Source: JACKJP01 sp050249695
Lineage (GTDB): Bacteria > Pseudomonadota > Alphaproteobacteria > Rhizobiales > Tepidamorphaceae
DNA length: 64,000 nucleotides
NCBI GenBank assembly: GCA_050249695.1
Contig: JBFWQA010000002.1
Coordinates: forward strand, 496,001-560,000
Direction: 5' to 3'
The position numbers and the translations under genes are program-made. Positions 16,602 to 25,625 of the stretch are shown piece by piece (the stretch's first letter is position 1; each line of letters opens with the position of its first letter). The notes under the pieces were generated by a model. It was not told the origin of the DNA. It saw only the letters and a list, made by a program, of their open reading frames with translations, and searched no databases.

Positions 16602-18422
16602 TCAGCCGGACTGCGAAGCGCGGTTCGACGCCAGCGACCACGTCACCCTGTTGTGCCGCCCGCAGCGGCCCGTCAGCACGATCTGCTCGGTCCGGCGCGG
16701 GCCTGCCAGTGCCGTCAGGAAGACGCTTTCCTCAACCCCGATCTCGGCACCGTCGGCGGAGAAAATCCACGAGAAGGCGCTGTCCGTGCGAGAGAACAGC
16801 AGAACCCTGCCGTTCTCCTCGTCCAGCGTCGCGCTGATCGCCGGATGCAGGTGAAAGCGGATGGCGTAGCGACCGGCGGCATTGATCGCCAACTGCCGGT
16901 TGTTGGGACCGGTGAAAAGATCCTCGCCCTGCAGCATCGATCCGTCGCGCAGCAGTGCGAGGCGGCGGTGATGGATGATCCCGAAGGCGGAGCGGTAACC
17001 GTCATGCTCCATGGAGGCGATGGTCATCGTCTCGTTGGTGTCGATCTTGCCTTCCCGCCTGGCGGGGCCGGAAAGGACCAGCGGGCCGATCCAGTCACGG
17101 ATGCGCCCCTGGCCGATCATCCGCGCCGAGGACGTGTTGTTGACGACAGCGGTGGAATGGGCGGCGGTCGCCCGGCAGGCTTCACGCCATTGCGGCGCGG
17201 CGGAAGCGGAGGCGGGTGCGCCGCAGTTGACGATGATCGGCTGCCGGCGATGCGACATCTCGAAGGAGAGCGCCCCGGCATGGGCGCGCGCCGAAACGTG
17301 AACCGGCGGCGTCGCGCCGGTATCGGCAACGAGCACGGTGTCCCCCGCTTCCATGCGCAGATAGCCTGAGAAACGTGCGTTGGGCACGGGCTTGCCGCGA
17401 TTCTCGTCATAGGCGAGCAGCGTGGCGATGAGGTCGGGCGCGGAGGAGGATGCCCCGTTGAAGCGGGTAAGGCCGCCGTCACCCAGGCGGAAGAAGCGCA
17501 GCATCGGCATCATCCGGTCGATGGCCCGGACCAGGGCGCTGGGGGGCGGCATGTCGCGCGCGGTGAAGGTCTGGCCGAGCGGCAGCAGATCGAGAAGAAG
17601 CTCGACGATCGCCTGCGGGTTGCGGCTGACATGGCCGCCGTCGGGCAGGATCTGCTTGTCGATCTCCTCGGCCAGCCATTGGGCGTGCCGACGCAGGCTG
17701 CGCTCGCGGCCGGCCATGCACAGGCCTGTCAGGGTCAGGGCGATGGCCGCCGTCAGCCGGGCGGCCCCATCGGTCGCGTCCGGCGAGGTGCGGGCCAGAT
17801 AGCGTGTCTGCCGCGACAGCGAGCGCATGAAGCGGCGATGGAAATCGGGCGAGCAATCGTTGAGCAGGAGCGGCGCGTGCGACAGCCAGGAAATGATCCG
17901 GCGGGACACGATATGCGGCCCCCAGGACCGCGGTTCATAGCGGCCGCAAAGTCCGATCCACTCATCGACCAGCGCCCGGGCCTGGTCGCGGGCGCGGCCC
18001 GGATCGGCGGCGCGCAAATGACGCAGCCAGCCGAAGCCGTGCAGCGCCACATGCCAGGCATCGTTGGGGGCGGCAATCTGGAAGGGCGAGGCGCCGTCCG
18101 TTTCGACGGTCGAGCCGTCCAGGGCATAGATCCCGGCATAAATCTCGCTGGCGACAACGGGGTCGGCGGTGCGGATGTCCTGCGGCGCGACGAGCAGCCG
18201 CTGCGGCACGCGTCCCGAATAGCGCCAGCGATAGAGCGGGCCGGTGTGAAAGGCCAGATGCAGGCCGCGAAACGCCTGCCGGAGCGCAAGTCCTGCGAGC
18301 ACCGTTCGATCGCCAAAGGCCACGCCTGCCACCCGTTCCCGCGTCCTTCTCCGACTGCTGGAGCTTTTCTCCGGCGCCGGTGATTCCCCGCTCGAAACTA
18401 CAGGATGTGGCTCAAATGCCAA
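16602..18422 (-). CDS. Heparinase II/III family protein
   Basis: A 606-residue protein. The N-terminal half is a helical toroid-like region (for example the HGFGWLRHL and WGPHIVSRRI segments). The C-terminal half, from about residue 330, is the beta-rich heparinase II/III-like domain with RMEAGDTVLVADTG, SFEMSHRRQPIIVNCG and a final immunoglobulin-like strand region. No signal peptide is evident, since the N-terminus is a charged, serine-rich stretch. Family members act as lyases on uronate-containing polysaccharides, but the true substrate of this conserved Hyphomicrobiales gene is not established. It starts five bases after the rsmB stop, so co-transcription is likely. The first ~30 residues are uncertain. 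Confidence 0.85.
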   Translation of the reverse strand: MAFEPHPVVSSGESPAPEKSSSSRRRTRERVAGVAFGDRTVLAGLALRQAFRGLHLAFHTGPLYRWRYSGRVPQRLLVAPQDIRTADPVVASEIYAGIYALDGSTVETDGASPFQIAAPNDAWHVALHGFGWLRHLRAADPGRARDQARALVDEWIGLCGRYEPRSWGPHIVSRRIISWLSHAPLLLNDCSPDFHRRFMRSLSRQTRYLARTSPDATDGAARLTAAIALTLTGLCMAGRERSLRRHAQWLAEEIDKQILPDGGHVSRNPQAIVELLLDLLPLGQTFTARDMPPPSALVRAIDRMMPMLRFFRLGDGGLTRFNGASSSAPDLIATLLAYDENRGKPVPNARFSGYLRMEAGDTVLVADTGATPPVHVSARAHAGALSFEMSHRRQPIIVNCGAPASASAAPQWREACRATAAHSTAVVNNTSSARMIGQGRIRDWIGPLVLSGPARREGKIDTNETMTIASMEHDGYRSAFGIIHHRRLALLRDGSMLQGEDLFTGPNNRQLAINAAGRYAIRFHLHPAISATLDEENGRVLLFSRTDSAFSWIFSADGAEIGVEESVFLTALAGPRRTEQIVLTGRCGRHNRVTWSLASNRASQSG

Positions 18423-18427
18423 TCATC

Positions 18428-19768
18428 TCATGAAGGTTTGCGGAACCTTGCGCAGAAGAAACCGTCCGCGCCCTGTTCGGCCGGGGCCGGCGCACTCAGG
18501 TGATGAGGCATAATCCTCAGATCGCCTCGCTGATCGATCGCACTGGCGAAGGGGACGGCCTCGGCCGGTGAAACGGGATCGTGTTCGGCGTCGCGATTGC
18601 GCTCCAGAAACGCGCTGACCTGATCCTCGCCTTCCTCAGGCTCAAGGGAACAGGTCGAAAATACCAGCGAACCGCCGGGCCGCAGCAGGCGCCAGGCCAG
18701 ATCGAGCATCTGCGACTGGATCGCGGCCATGACCGCTATATCGGCCGGTTTCCGGCTGAAGGCGATATCGGGATGACGGCGAATCGTTCCGGTCGCGGAA
18801 CAGGGAGCGTCGAGAAGAATGGCGTCGAAGGTCGGGGAGGCCTCAAGCTTCATGATGTCGACGGCTTTTGTTTCTGCTACGAAACGAAGCCTCTCCAGAT
18901 TGCCTTCAAGTCGGGCCAGTCGGCCTGGCGACCTGTCGAAGGCCGTCACTTTCGCGCCGCGCGCGCAAAGCTGCGCCGTCTTGCCGCCCGGCGCGGCGCA
19001 CAGATCCGCCACCCGGTCCCCGGCATCGAACCGCAGCAGGCGCGCGGGCATGGCGGCGGCGGCATCCTGCACCCACCAGGCGCCTTCGGCGAACCCGGGA
19101 ATCCTGTCTATGGCGCCATGGTCGAAGAGCCTGACCGTCCCACCTGGCAGCAACAGACCGCCCGTCTGTGCGGCCGCCGCCTTGCTGTCTCGGGCCGTCA
19201 GATCGAGCGGCGGCTCCTTGCGCAACAATGCCGCCATCGCGGCCAGATTGTCCTCCCCCCAGTTCTCCTTCCAGCGCGTCATCAGCCATTTCGGCAGGTC
19301 GATCGTCGCGGGAAGCGCGGCGAGAAGGTCGTCGCGCTCGCGCGCGATCCGCCGCAGCACGGCGTTGGCGAGCGACTGATAGCGTTTGGCGTGGCGATCC
19401 TCGCCGATCAGGACCACGGCCTGATCGACAGCGGCGTGATCTGCGGTGTCGAGGAAGAGCAGCTGCGCGGCGGCGTTCAGCAGGATCGGCTCGAACAGAC
19501 CCGATCGCTTCGGCATACCCTTCTCGAGCGCCCGTCGCATGATGAAACGCAAAGAGCCAAGGCGCCGGAAGGTCGTGGCCGTCACCGCCTTGACGAAGGC
19601 GCGGTCCCGGGGCGGCAGGTGGCGCAACACGGCATCGCCATGCTGCCGATCGAGCTGTTCGTCGAGGGATTTCCCCTCGGTCAATACGCGCGCGGTGATC
19701 TTCGCCGCGATGCGGCGCTGCGAAAGGCCGACCCGGCGCGCGCCTTCGAGCGGTGGCGAGGCGGGCAC
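18428..19768 (-). CDS. rsmB: 16S rRNA m5C methyltransferase RsmB-type (NOL1/NOP2/sun family)
   Basis: A 446-residue protein. An N-terminal NusB-like RNA-binding domain (about 15-150, with RDRAFVKAVTATTFRR) is followed by a Rossmann methyltransferase domain with motif I DLCAAPGGKTAQL. Both cysteines of RNA m5C methyltransferases are present: Cys323 in DAPCSATG and Cys373 in FSTCSLEPEEGE. Upstream codons of this open frame overlap htpX and look like shadow sequence. I therefore place the start at GTG 19768, four bases past the htpX stop, with a TGGGG purine run ahead of it. The function is clear; the exact start is moderately certain. Confidence 0.85.
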   Translation of the reverse strand: MPASPPLEGARRVGLSQRRIAAKITARVLTEGKSLDEQLDRQHGDAVLRHLPPRDRAFVKAVTATTFRRLGSLRFIMRRALEKGMPKRSGLFEPILLNAAAQLLFLDTADHAAVDQAVVLIGEDRHAKRYQSLANAVLRRIARERDDLLAALPATIDLPKWLMTRWKENWGEDNLAAMAALLRKEPPLDLTARDSKAAAAQTGGLLLPGGTVRLFDHGAIDRIPGFAEGAWWVQDAAAAMPARLLRFDAGDRVADLCAAPGGKTAQLCARGAKVTAFDRSPGRLARLEGNLERLRFVAETKAVDIMKLEASPTFDAILLDAPCSATGTIRRHPDIAFSRKPADIAVMAAIQSQMLDLAWRLLRPGGSLVFSTCSLEPEEGEDQVSAFLERNRDAEHDPVSPAEAVPFASAIDQRGDLRIMPHHLSAPAPAEQGADGFFCARFRKPS

Positions 19769-19772
19769 CCGT

Positions 19773-20696
19773 TCAGCCCCAGGGTCCGCGTTGCGACGTG
19801 CCCCAGGGGCCGCTGGACGAGAGGCCGCCGGACGAGGGGGCGCCAGAACGCCCCATCGTCTCGGCCAGCTCCGCCAGCGCGGCGATCCTGTTCTCGGTAT
19901 TGGGATGGGTGGAGAAGAGATTGTCCATGCGCTCCCCGGACAGCGGATTGATGATGAACATGTGCGCGGTCGCCGGATTGCGTTCCGCATCCGGATTGGG
20001 AACGGCATGGGCCATGCCGGAAATCTTGTTGAGCGCCGAGGCGAGGGCCATCGGATTGCCGCAGATTTCCGCGCCGGCACGGTCGGCGGCATATTCGCGG
20101 GTGCGGCTGATGGCCATCTGAACCAGCCCGGCGGCGAGCGGCGCGAGGAATACCATCGCCAGCGTGCCGATGAAGCCGAAGGGATTGTTGTTGTTGCGGC
20201 CGCCGCCGAAGAACAGCGCGAAATTCGCCAGCATCGATATGGCGCCGGCGATGGTCGCGGTGACGGTCATCGTCAGCGTGTCGCGATTGCGGATATGGGC
20301 GAGCTCATGGGCCATGACGCCTTCCAGCTCTTCATGCGTCAGCAGGCGCAGGATTCCCGTGGTCGCGGCGACGGCGGCGTGTTCCGGATCGCGGCCGGTG
20401 GCGAAAGCGTTGGGCTGCGGGTTGTCGATCAGATAGACGCGCGGCATCGGCAGGCCGGCATTGCCGGCCAGCTTCTCGACCATCCGGTAGAGCTCGGGCG
20501 CGCTCGACGCATCGGCCTCGCGCGCGTTGTACATGCGCAAGACCATCTTGTCGGCATTCCAGTAGCTGAACGCGTTCATGCCGAGCGCGATCACAAAGGC
20601 GATGAGCATGCCCGACTGGCCGCCGATCATATAGCCGATGCCGAGAAAGAGCGCCGTCATCGCCGCCAGCAGGATCGCGGTCTTGGTAACGTTCAT
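19773..20696 (-). CDS. htpX: Membrane-bound zinc metalloprotease HtpX
   Basis: A 307-residue M48 family protease of the inner membrane, involved in quality control of misfolded membrane proteins. Two N-terminal hydrophobic helices (about 6-45) are followed by the zinc site HELAH at 130-134, two more membrane segments (about 143-165 and 180-200) and the downstream Glu ligand region EYAADRAGAE. The C-terminus is a glycine/serine-rich tail with a repeated GPWG motif, seen in many alphaproteobacterial HtpX proteins. It heads the htpX-rsmB-heparinase-purH block and is divergent from the SDHAF4-like gene. Confidence 0.95.
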   Translation of the reverse strand: MNVTKTAILLAAMTALFLGIGYMIGGQSGMLIAFVIALGMNAFSYWNADKMVLRMYNAREADASSAPELYRMVEKLAGNAGLPMPRVYLIDNPQPNAFATGRDPEHAAVAATTGILRLLTHEELEGVMAHELAHIRNRDTLTMTVTATIAGAISMLANFALFFGGGRNNNNPFGFIGTLAMVFLAPLAAGLVQMAISRTREYAADRAGAEICGNPMALASALNKISGMAHAVPNPDAERNPATAHMFIINPLSGERMDNLFSTHPNTENRIAALAELAETMGRSGAPSSGGLSSSGPWGTSQRGPWG

Positions 20697-20795
20697 CGGT
20701 CCGCCCGAGCCTCATGTTTTCATCCCGGCCCATGCCGGCTAGAATGTGCATATGGTAGCGCTTCAGAGCGCGCGCAACGACGATGGAATCGGCCG

Positions 20796-20987
20796 ATGAA
20801 CGAAGGCGCCAACCCGCAGAAGACGCTGAGCCCGCAGGCCCGGCGCGCGCTCGAAGAAGCGAAGGCGCGCCGCGCCGGAATCGACGCCCTGCAGAACGAT
20901 ATGCCGAAGGAACTGAACGGACGTGGCGGGCTCGAACCGACGCGCTACGCCGACTGGGAAATCAAGGGCATCGCCTGCGACTTCTGA
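20796..20987 (+). CDS. DUF1674 protein, SDHAF4-like succinate dehydrogenase assembly factor
   Basis: A 63-residue cytosolic protein. The C-terminal signature EPTRYADWEIKGIACDF matches the conserved end of DUF1674/SDHAF4 proteins (usually ExTRYGDWExxGxxxDF). The family assists maturation of flavinylated succinate dehydrogenase A. The N-terminal half is Ala/Arg/Lys-rich and probably helical. It is divergent from htpX with ~100 bases between starts. Its role here is inferred from the eukaryotic and bacterial family, since no sdh genes are nearby. Confidence 0.8.
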   Translation: MNEGANPQKTLSPQARRALEEAKARRAGIDALQNDMPKELNGRGGLEPTRYADWEIKGIACDF

Positions 20988-21008
20988 GCGGTGGCGCAGA
21001 CGCTTCCC

Positions 21009-21518
21009 TCAGTTCGTCACCAGCACGGGCGTGCCGACGCGGACGCGGTCAAACAGATCGATGATGTCGGCGTTGTACATGCGGATGCAGCCGTAGGAGA
21101 CGTAGCGGCCGATCGATTCGGGCCGGTTGGTGCCGTGGATCGCATATTGGTCGCGGGCGAGAACCATCGCGCGTTCGCCCATCGGATTGGAGGGGCCGGG
21201 CGGGATGACGGCGGGAAGTTTCGGGTTGTCGCGCCAGACGTCTTCGGGCGGCGACCAGGAGGGCCGGACGTGCTTTGAGCGGATGCGCGTTTCGCCGTGC
21301 CAGAGTTTCCCCGGCTTGCCCAGCGCGACCGGATAGGCGATCGCCGTGTCGCGGCCGGTCACGAAATAAAGCCGCCTCTCGCCTGTCCTTATGACGATGG
21401 CACCCTTTGGATAGCCGGAAAAGCCGACGAGGCTCGGCGCGGCGGCGGCAGGAGCCGCCGCGAGCAGGCAAGCGACGAGAGACAGCAGGACGGCAGGGAT
21501 GCCGCAACAGATACGCAT
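21009..21518 (-). CDS. L,D-transpeptidase (YkuD domain), exported
   Basis: 169 residues with a signal peptide (hydrophobic 6-27, ending AAPAAAA) and one YkuD catalytic domain. The signature is present: His128 in HGTNRPESIG and the nucleophile Cys144 in SYGCIRMYN. Such enzymes form 3-3 cross-links in peptidoglycan or attach proteins to it in the periplasm. ATG 21518 is selected because it begins the signal peptide; upstream codons look non-coding and the ribosome-binding site is weak. It converges on the DUF1674 gene, with 21 bases between stops. Confidence 0.9.
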   Translation of the reverse strand: MRICCGIPAVLLSLVACLLAAAPAAAAPSLVGFSGYPKGAIVIRTGERRLYFVTGRDTAIAYPVALGKPGKLWHGETRIRSKHVRPSWSPPEDVWRDNPKLPAVIPPGPSNPMGERAMVLARDQYAIHGTNRPESIGRYVSYGCIRMYNADIIDLFDRVRVGTPVLVTN

Positions 21519-21618
21519 GATACAGAACCCAGATTTCCATCGCGACAGATAGCGCGTCGAAAGGACGCTGCCGAGCGGAAACGGGGGATATGGTAACCGG
21601 CCTTGTCTCAGCGCCCGG

Positions 21619-22227
21619 TCAGTTGCCGCCCCAGATCTGCTTGAGCCGGGCATCGCGGCCGCAGGCGCTGCGATAGTAATTGTAGCGCAGCGGATTCTTC
21701 TTGTAATAGTCCTGATGGTAGTCCTCGGCCGGATAGAAGGTGGGGGCGTCCACCACGGGAACGACCGTCTTGCGACCCAGCGTCTTCTCCACCTCGACCT
21801 TGGAAGCGAGGGCGGCCTGCCGCTGCTCCTGCGTGGTCGCGTAGATCACGGGTTTGTAGGAATCGCCATTGTCGCAGAACTGACCGCGCGCGTTGAACGG
21901 ATCGACGTTGTGCCAGTAGTGGTCGAGAAGCTGCTCGTAGCTCACCCTGTCAGGATCGTAGACGATCTTCACCGCTTCCTTGTGGCCGGAGGTCTCGGAC
22001 GTCACGATCTGATATGTCGGATTGGGCACATGGCCGCCGATATATCCGGAGGTCGTCGAGACGACGCCGCCGACCTTGTCGAAATCGGCTTCGACACACC
22101 AGAAGCAGCCGGCGGCGAATATGGCTTCTGCCGTGGCGGCCGCCGCGGGCACCGGGCTTGAGAAAACCGCCGTCACGACCAGCGCGGCGCCGGCGACGAG
22201 GGAGCGGATCTGGAGGCGATATCGCAT
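21619..22227 (-). CDS. msrA: Peptide-methionine (S)-S-oxide reductase, exported
   Basis: A 202-residue MsrA. The catalytic GCFWC motif is at 40-44 with nucleophile Cys41, and a candidate resolving cysteine lies near the C-terminus (SACG, about 189). Residues 1-32 form a signal peptide (MRYRLQIR, then a hydrophobic stretch and PAAAATA), so this form should repair oxidised methionine in the periplasm. ATG 22227 is favoured over one 23 codons upstream because it starts the signal peptide and has AAGG ahead. No msrB partner is adjacent. Confidence 0.92.
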   Translation of the reverse strand: MRYRLQIRSLVAGAALVVTAVFSSPVPAAAATAEAIFAAGCFWCVEADFDKVGGVVSTTSGYIGGHVPNPTYQIVTSETSGHKEAVKIVYDPDRVSYEQLLDHYWHNVDPFNARGQFCDNGDSYKPVIYATTQEQRQAALASKVEVEKTLGRKTVVPVVDAPTFYPAEDYHQDYYKKNPLRYNYYRSACGRDARLKQIWGGN

Positions 22228-22323
22228 GGGACAACCTTGCTGAAAGCGTCGAATGTTCCCCCAATATAGAACAGGCGGCCGACGCCGCCTGCTCAATCCT
22301 CGATCACTAAACCGCGATCAGCG

Positions 22324-24279
22324 CTATTTCTTGTTCTGCCGGTTGGCGATGAGATCGTCGACGACGGCCGGATCGGCGAGCGTCGAGGTGTCGCCGAGCG
22401 AGCCGTAATCGTCCTCCGCGATCTTGCGCAGGATACGCCGCATGATCTTGCCCGAACGGGTCTTCGGCAGGCCGGGGGCGAACTGGATCTTGTCGGGCGC
22501 GGCGATCGGACCGATCTCGTTGCGGACATGGGCGATGAGATCCTTGCGCAGCGCGTCGGAGCCCTTCTCGCCCTGCATCAGCGTCACGTAGCAGTAAATG
22601 CCCTGACCCTTGATGTCGTGCGGGTAGCCGACGACGGCGGCTTCCGAAACGGCGTGGTGCGAGACCAGCGCCGATTCCACTTCCGCGGTTCCCATGCGGT
22701 GACCGGAAACGTTGATCACGTCGTCGACGCGGCCGGTGATCCAGTAATAGCCGTCCTCGTCGCGCCGGCAGCCGTCGCCGGTGAAATACTTGCCCTTGTA
22801 GGCGGAGAAGTAGGTCTCAACGAATCGCTTGTGGTCGCCATAGACGGTGCGCATCTGGCCCGGCCAGGAATCGACGATGCAGAGATTGCCTTCGGTCGCG
22901 CCCTTCAACGGCTTGCCCTCGGCATCGACGATCTGCGGCTGCACGCCGAAGAAGGGCAGCGTCGCCGAGCCCGGCTTCAGGGCCGTCGCGCCCGGCAGCG
23001 GGGTGATGAGGATGCCGCCGGTCTCGGTCTGCCACCATGTATCGACGATCGGACATTTGCCGTCGCCGACCACGTTGTAATACCACAGCCAGGCTTCCGG
23101 ATTGATCGGCTCGCCGACCGATCCGAGCAACCTCAGCGACTTGCGCGACGTCTTCTTCACCGGGGCGTCGCCGCCCTGCATCAGCGCGCGGATCGCGGTC
23201 GGCGCGGTGTAGAAGATGTTGACCTTGTGCTTGTCGACGACTTCCCAGAAGCGCGAGGGCGAGGGGTAGTTGGGGACGCCCTCGAACATCAGCGTCGTCG
23301 CGCCATTGGCGAGTGGACCGTAGAGGATGTAGCTGTGGCCGGTGACCCAGCCGACATCGGCGGTGCACCAGTAGATGTCGCCATCGTGATAGTCGAAGAC
23401 GTATTCGTGCGTCATCGAAGCATAGACGAGATAGCCGCCGGTCGTGTGCAGCACGCCCTTCGGCTTGCCGGTCGACCCCGACGTATAGAGAATGAAGAGC
23501 GGGTCCTCGGCCTTCATCTTCGCGGGCGGGCATTCGGCCTTCGCCGCCGCCATCTCGTCATGATACCAGAGGTCGCGTCCGGGCGCCCAGCCGACCTTGC
23601 CGCCGGTCCGCCGGACGACAAGCACCTTCTTTACCCGGAACCCGTCACGGGCGGCGATATCCAGCGCCTTGTCGGTGTTTTCCTTGAGCGGCACGGTGCG
23701 TCCGCCGCGCAGGCCCTCATCGGCGGTGATGACGAATTCGGTTTCCGCATCGACGATGCGGCCGGCCAGCGCGTCGGGGGAAAAGCCGCCGAAGACGACC
23801 GAATGGACCGCGCCGATGCGCGCGCAGGCGAGCATCGCGTAGGCGGCTTCCGGAATCATCGGCAGGTAGATGGTGACGCGGTCGCCCTTCTTCACGCCGT
23901 TCGATTTCAGGACGTTCGCGAGCTTGCAGACCTTCTCGTAGAGTTCGCGATAGGTGATCTTGCGATCGTCATAAGGATTGTCGCCTTCCCATATGATGGC
24001 AACCTGGTCGGCGCGCGCCTTCAGGTGCCTGTCGATGCAGTTGTGGGCAACGTTGGTGACGCCGTCCTCGAACCATTTGATGGAGACCTTGCCGGGGCCG
24101 AAATTGGTGTTCTTGATCTTGGTATAGGGCTTGAACCAGTCGATCCGCTTGCCGTGCTTTGCCCAGAACTTGTCCGGATCGCGGACGCTGGCCGTGTACA
24201 TCTTCCGATAGGTCGCCTCGTCGGCATGGGCGCGCGCCGCCCAGGCCTTCGACACCTTGAATACTTTATCGCTCGACAT
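22324..24279 (-). CDS. acs: Acetyl-CoA synthetase (AMP-forming)
   Basis: 651 residues, the standard Acs length. It has the N-terminal ACAS_N cap (WAKHGKRIDW), the AMP-binding P-loop YTSGSTGKPKG, the DTWWQTETG motif and the C-terminal PKTRSGKIMRR lysine. That lysine is the adenylation catalytic residue and the usual target of regulatory acetylation. The enzyme activates acetate to acetyl-CoA in the cytosol. GGGGAG precedes ATG 24279 by seven bases, whereas an ATG 32 codons upstream gives a poor Arg-rich extension. The gene is flanked by msrA (downstream) and DUF1761 (upstream) on the same strand, with gaps of about 100-140 bases. Confidence 0.97.
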   Translation of the reverse strand: MSSDKVFKVSKAWAARAHADEATYRKMYTASVRDPDKFWAKHGKRIDWFKPYTKIKNTNFGPGKVSIKWFEDGVTNVAHNCIDRHLKARADQVAIIWEGDNPYDDRKITYRELYEKVCKLANVLKSNGVKKGDRVTIYLPMIPEAAYAMLACARIGAVHSVVFGGFSPDALAGRIVDAETEFVITADEGLRGGRTVPLKENTDKALDIAARDGFRVKKVLVVRRTGGKVGWAPGRDLWYHDEMAAAKAECPPAKMKAEDPLFILYTSGSTGKPKGVLHTTGGYLVYASMTHEYVFDYHDGDIYWCTADVGWVTGHSYILYGPLANGATTLMFEGVPNYPSPSRFWEVVDKHKVNIFYTAPTAIRALMQGGDAPVKKTSRKSLRLLGSVGEPINPEAWLWYYNVVGDGKCPIVDTWWQTETGGILITPLPGATALKPGSATLPFFGVQPQIVDAEGKPLKGATEGNLCIVDSWPGQMRTVYGDHKRFVETYFSAYKGKYFTGDGCRRDEDGYYWITGRVDDVINVSGHRMGTAEVESALVSHHAVSEAAVVGYPHDIKGQGIYCYVTLMQGEKGSDALRKDLIAHVRNEIGPIAAPDKIQFAPGLPKTRSGKIMRRILRKIAEDDYGSLGDTSTLADPAVVDDLIANRQNKK

Positions 24280-24420
24280 TGGTTTCTCCCCAGAACGGCA
24301 TTTGCGGCGGCAGGTCGCCCGACGCCAGCCGCCTGCTCGGGCGGCATTATTGGCAAGCCGGACGCGGCAGGACAATCCACCTTCCGGACTATGTGTTTTC
24401 CCGAGGTCGGCGCAACGTCC

Positions 24421-24837
24421 TCAAACGCCGAACAGGCCGATCACCAGCCCCTGCACCAGCATGACACCCAGCCAGTGGCCGCCATCGATGAAGGTCAGCG
24501 ACCAGGGCGCCATCTGGTAGCGATGGGCGATCGTCGTCGTCGTCGCGACGAAGCCGGCCCAGAGGATCAGGGCGCTGATCAGGGCGTTCGTCAGGGTGAC
24601 GCCGGCGGAGAGGTGACCGACCGCGCCGGCGAGCACATGCGCCATGATCAGCTCGCCGACAAAGGAGATGATAAAGGGAAGCGCAGCAGCAAAGCCCTTC
24701 CTGCCGGGCAACCGGCCTTCAAGGCCCGCGGCCCTCTGCCACTGTCTTGACAACGCCATGTACCAGATCGCGCCGAAGACGAAACTGGCAACGGCCGCGA
24801 GAAACACGGCAAGGTAATTGATGCCCGCAAACGCCAT
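24421..24837 (-). CDS. DUF1761 family membrane protein
   Basis: A 138-residue protein with four hydrophobic segments (about 7-28, 49-72, 80-103 and 117-137) and the DUF1761 opening pattern INYLAV-LAAV-SF-FGAIWY. The family is found in many proteobacteria, and no biochemical role is established. It is a single gene between acs and the lysine methyltransferase, on the same strand. Confidence 0.75.
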   Translation of the reverse strand: MAFAGINYLAVFLAAVASFVFGAIWYMALSRQWQRAAGLEGRLPGRKGFAAALPFIISFVGELIMAHVLAGAVGHLSAGVTLTNALISALILWAGFVATTTTIAHRYQMAPWSLTFIDGGHWLGVMLVQGLVIGLFGV

Positions 24838-24945
24838 GAACGTGACCTTTCCTGCTGGAGCGCGGGCGATGTTGGCACAGGCGGATTGACGGGTCCATCC
24901 GCAAGAGGCGGGGCAGCCGGTGGGCGGGGGATGCTCAAAACGGCA

Positions 24946-25611
24946 TCAATCGGCGAGACGCCAGACGCGGGTTCGCTTGACCTCGCTGTCCTCCAGCGCG
25001 CGGCTGACCGGCACTTCGTAGACGGCAAGCTGTTCGAGTTTGTCCTTGGGCAGATAGGCCCGGCCCGGATCTCCGATGAGAACGTCGGCGCCGGCCGCCA
25101 CCGCCGCGCGCGCGAAGCGTTCCATGCGCGGCGCGATCTCGCGGTCGAAGAACATGTCGCCGATCAGCAGCAGGTCGCAGGGCGGCGGCGGGGCGTCAAG
25201 CAGATCGTTCGTCGTCGTTTCGATCCGCACGTCATTGGCCTTGGCGTTCAGCGCGATCGCGGCCGGCGTGAACGGGTCGGGGTCGGCGGCGAGGACATGG
25301 CTTGCGCCGGCCAGCGCGGCGGCGATGCCGACGAGGCCGGAACCGGCGCCGATGTCGATGACGCGGCGGCCGGCGGCGAGCGTCTTGTTGTCCAGCACGT
25401 ATCTGGCCAGCGCCTGGCCGCCCGCCCAGGCAAAGGCCCAGAAGGGTGCCGGCAGCCCAAGCGCCTCAAGCTCGTCCTCGGTCCGGTGCCAGAGCGCGAA
25501 GGCTTCGTCGGCAAGATGAAGACGGATTTCCGGCGCGTGCGGCACTTCCATCAGCCGCGTATTGGCGCGGATGAAGGCGGAGCGGTCATTCACGCCGATG
25601 CGGCTCTCCAA
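24946..25611 (-). CDS. Protein-lysine methyltransferase of the METTL20/EtfB-KMT type
   Basis: A 221-residue seven-beta-strand methyltransferase. The substrate-side motif PFWAFAWAGGQALARY precedes SAM motif I VIDIGAGSGLVGIAA (about 84-98), and LLIGDMFFDR carries the [D/N]xFF-type post-II motif. Bacterial and mitochondrial relatives trimethylate lysines of the electron-transfer flavoprotein beta subunit. Some entries are labelled nicotinamide N-methyltransferase-like, which is less likely here. It lies 14 bases after the EVE gene, at the end of the tsaD-gpsA-EVE series. Confidence 0.8.
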   Translation of the reverse strand: MESRIGVNDRSAFIRANTRLMEVPHAPEIRLHLADEAFALWHRTEDELEALGLPAPFWAFAWAGGQALARYVLDNKTLAAGRRVIDIGAGSGLVGIAAALAGASHVLAADPDPFTPAAIALNAKANDVRIETTTNDLLDAPPPPCDLLLIGDMFFDREIAPRMERFARAAVAAGADVLIGDPGRAYLPKDKLEQLAVYEVPVSRALEDSEVKRTRVWRLAD

Positions 25612-25625
25612 GCTGGCCCCGGCGG

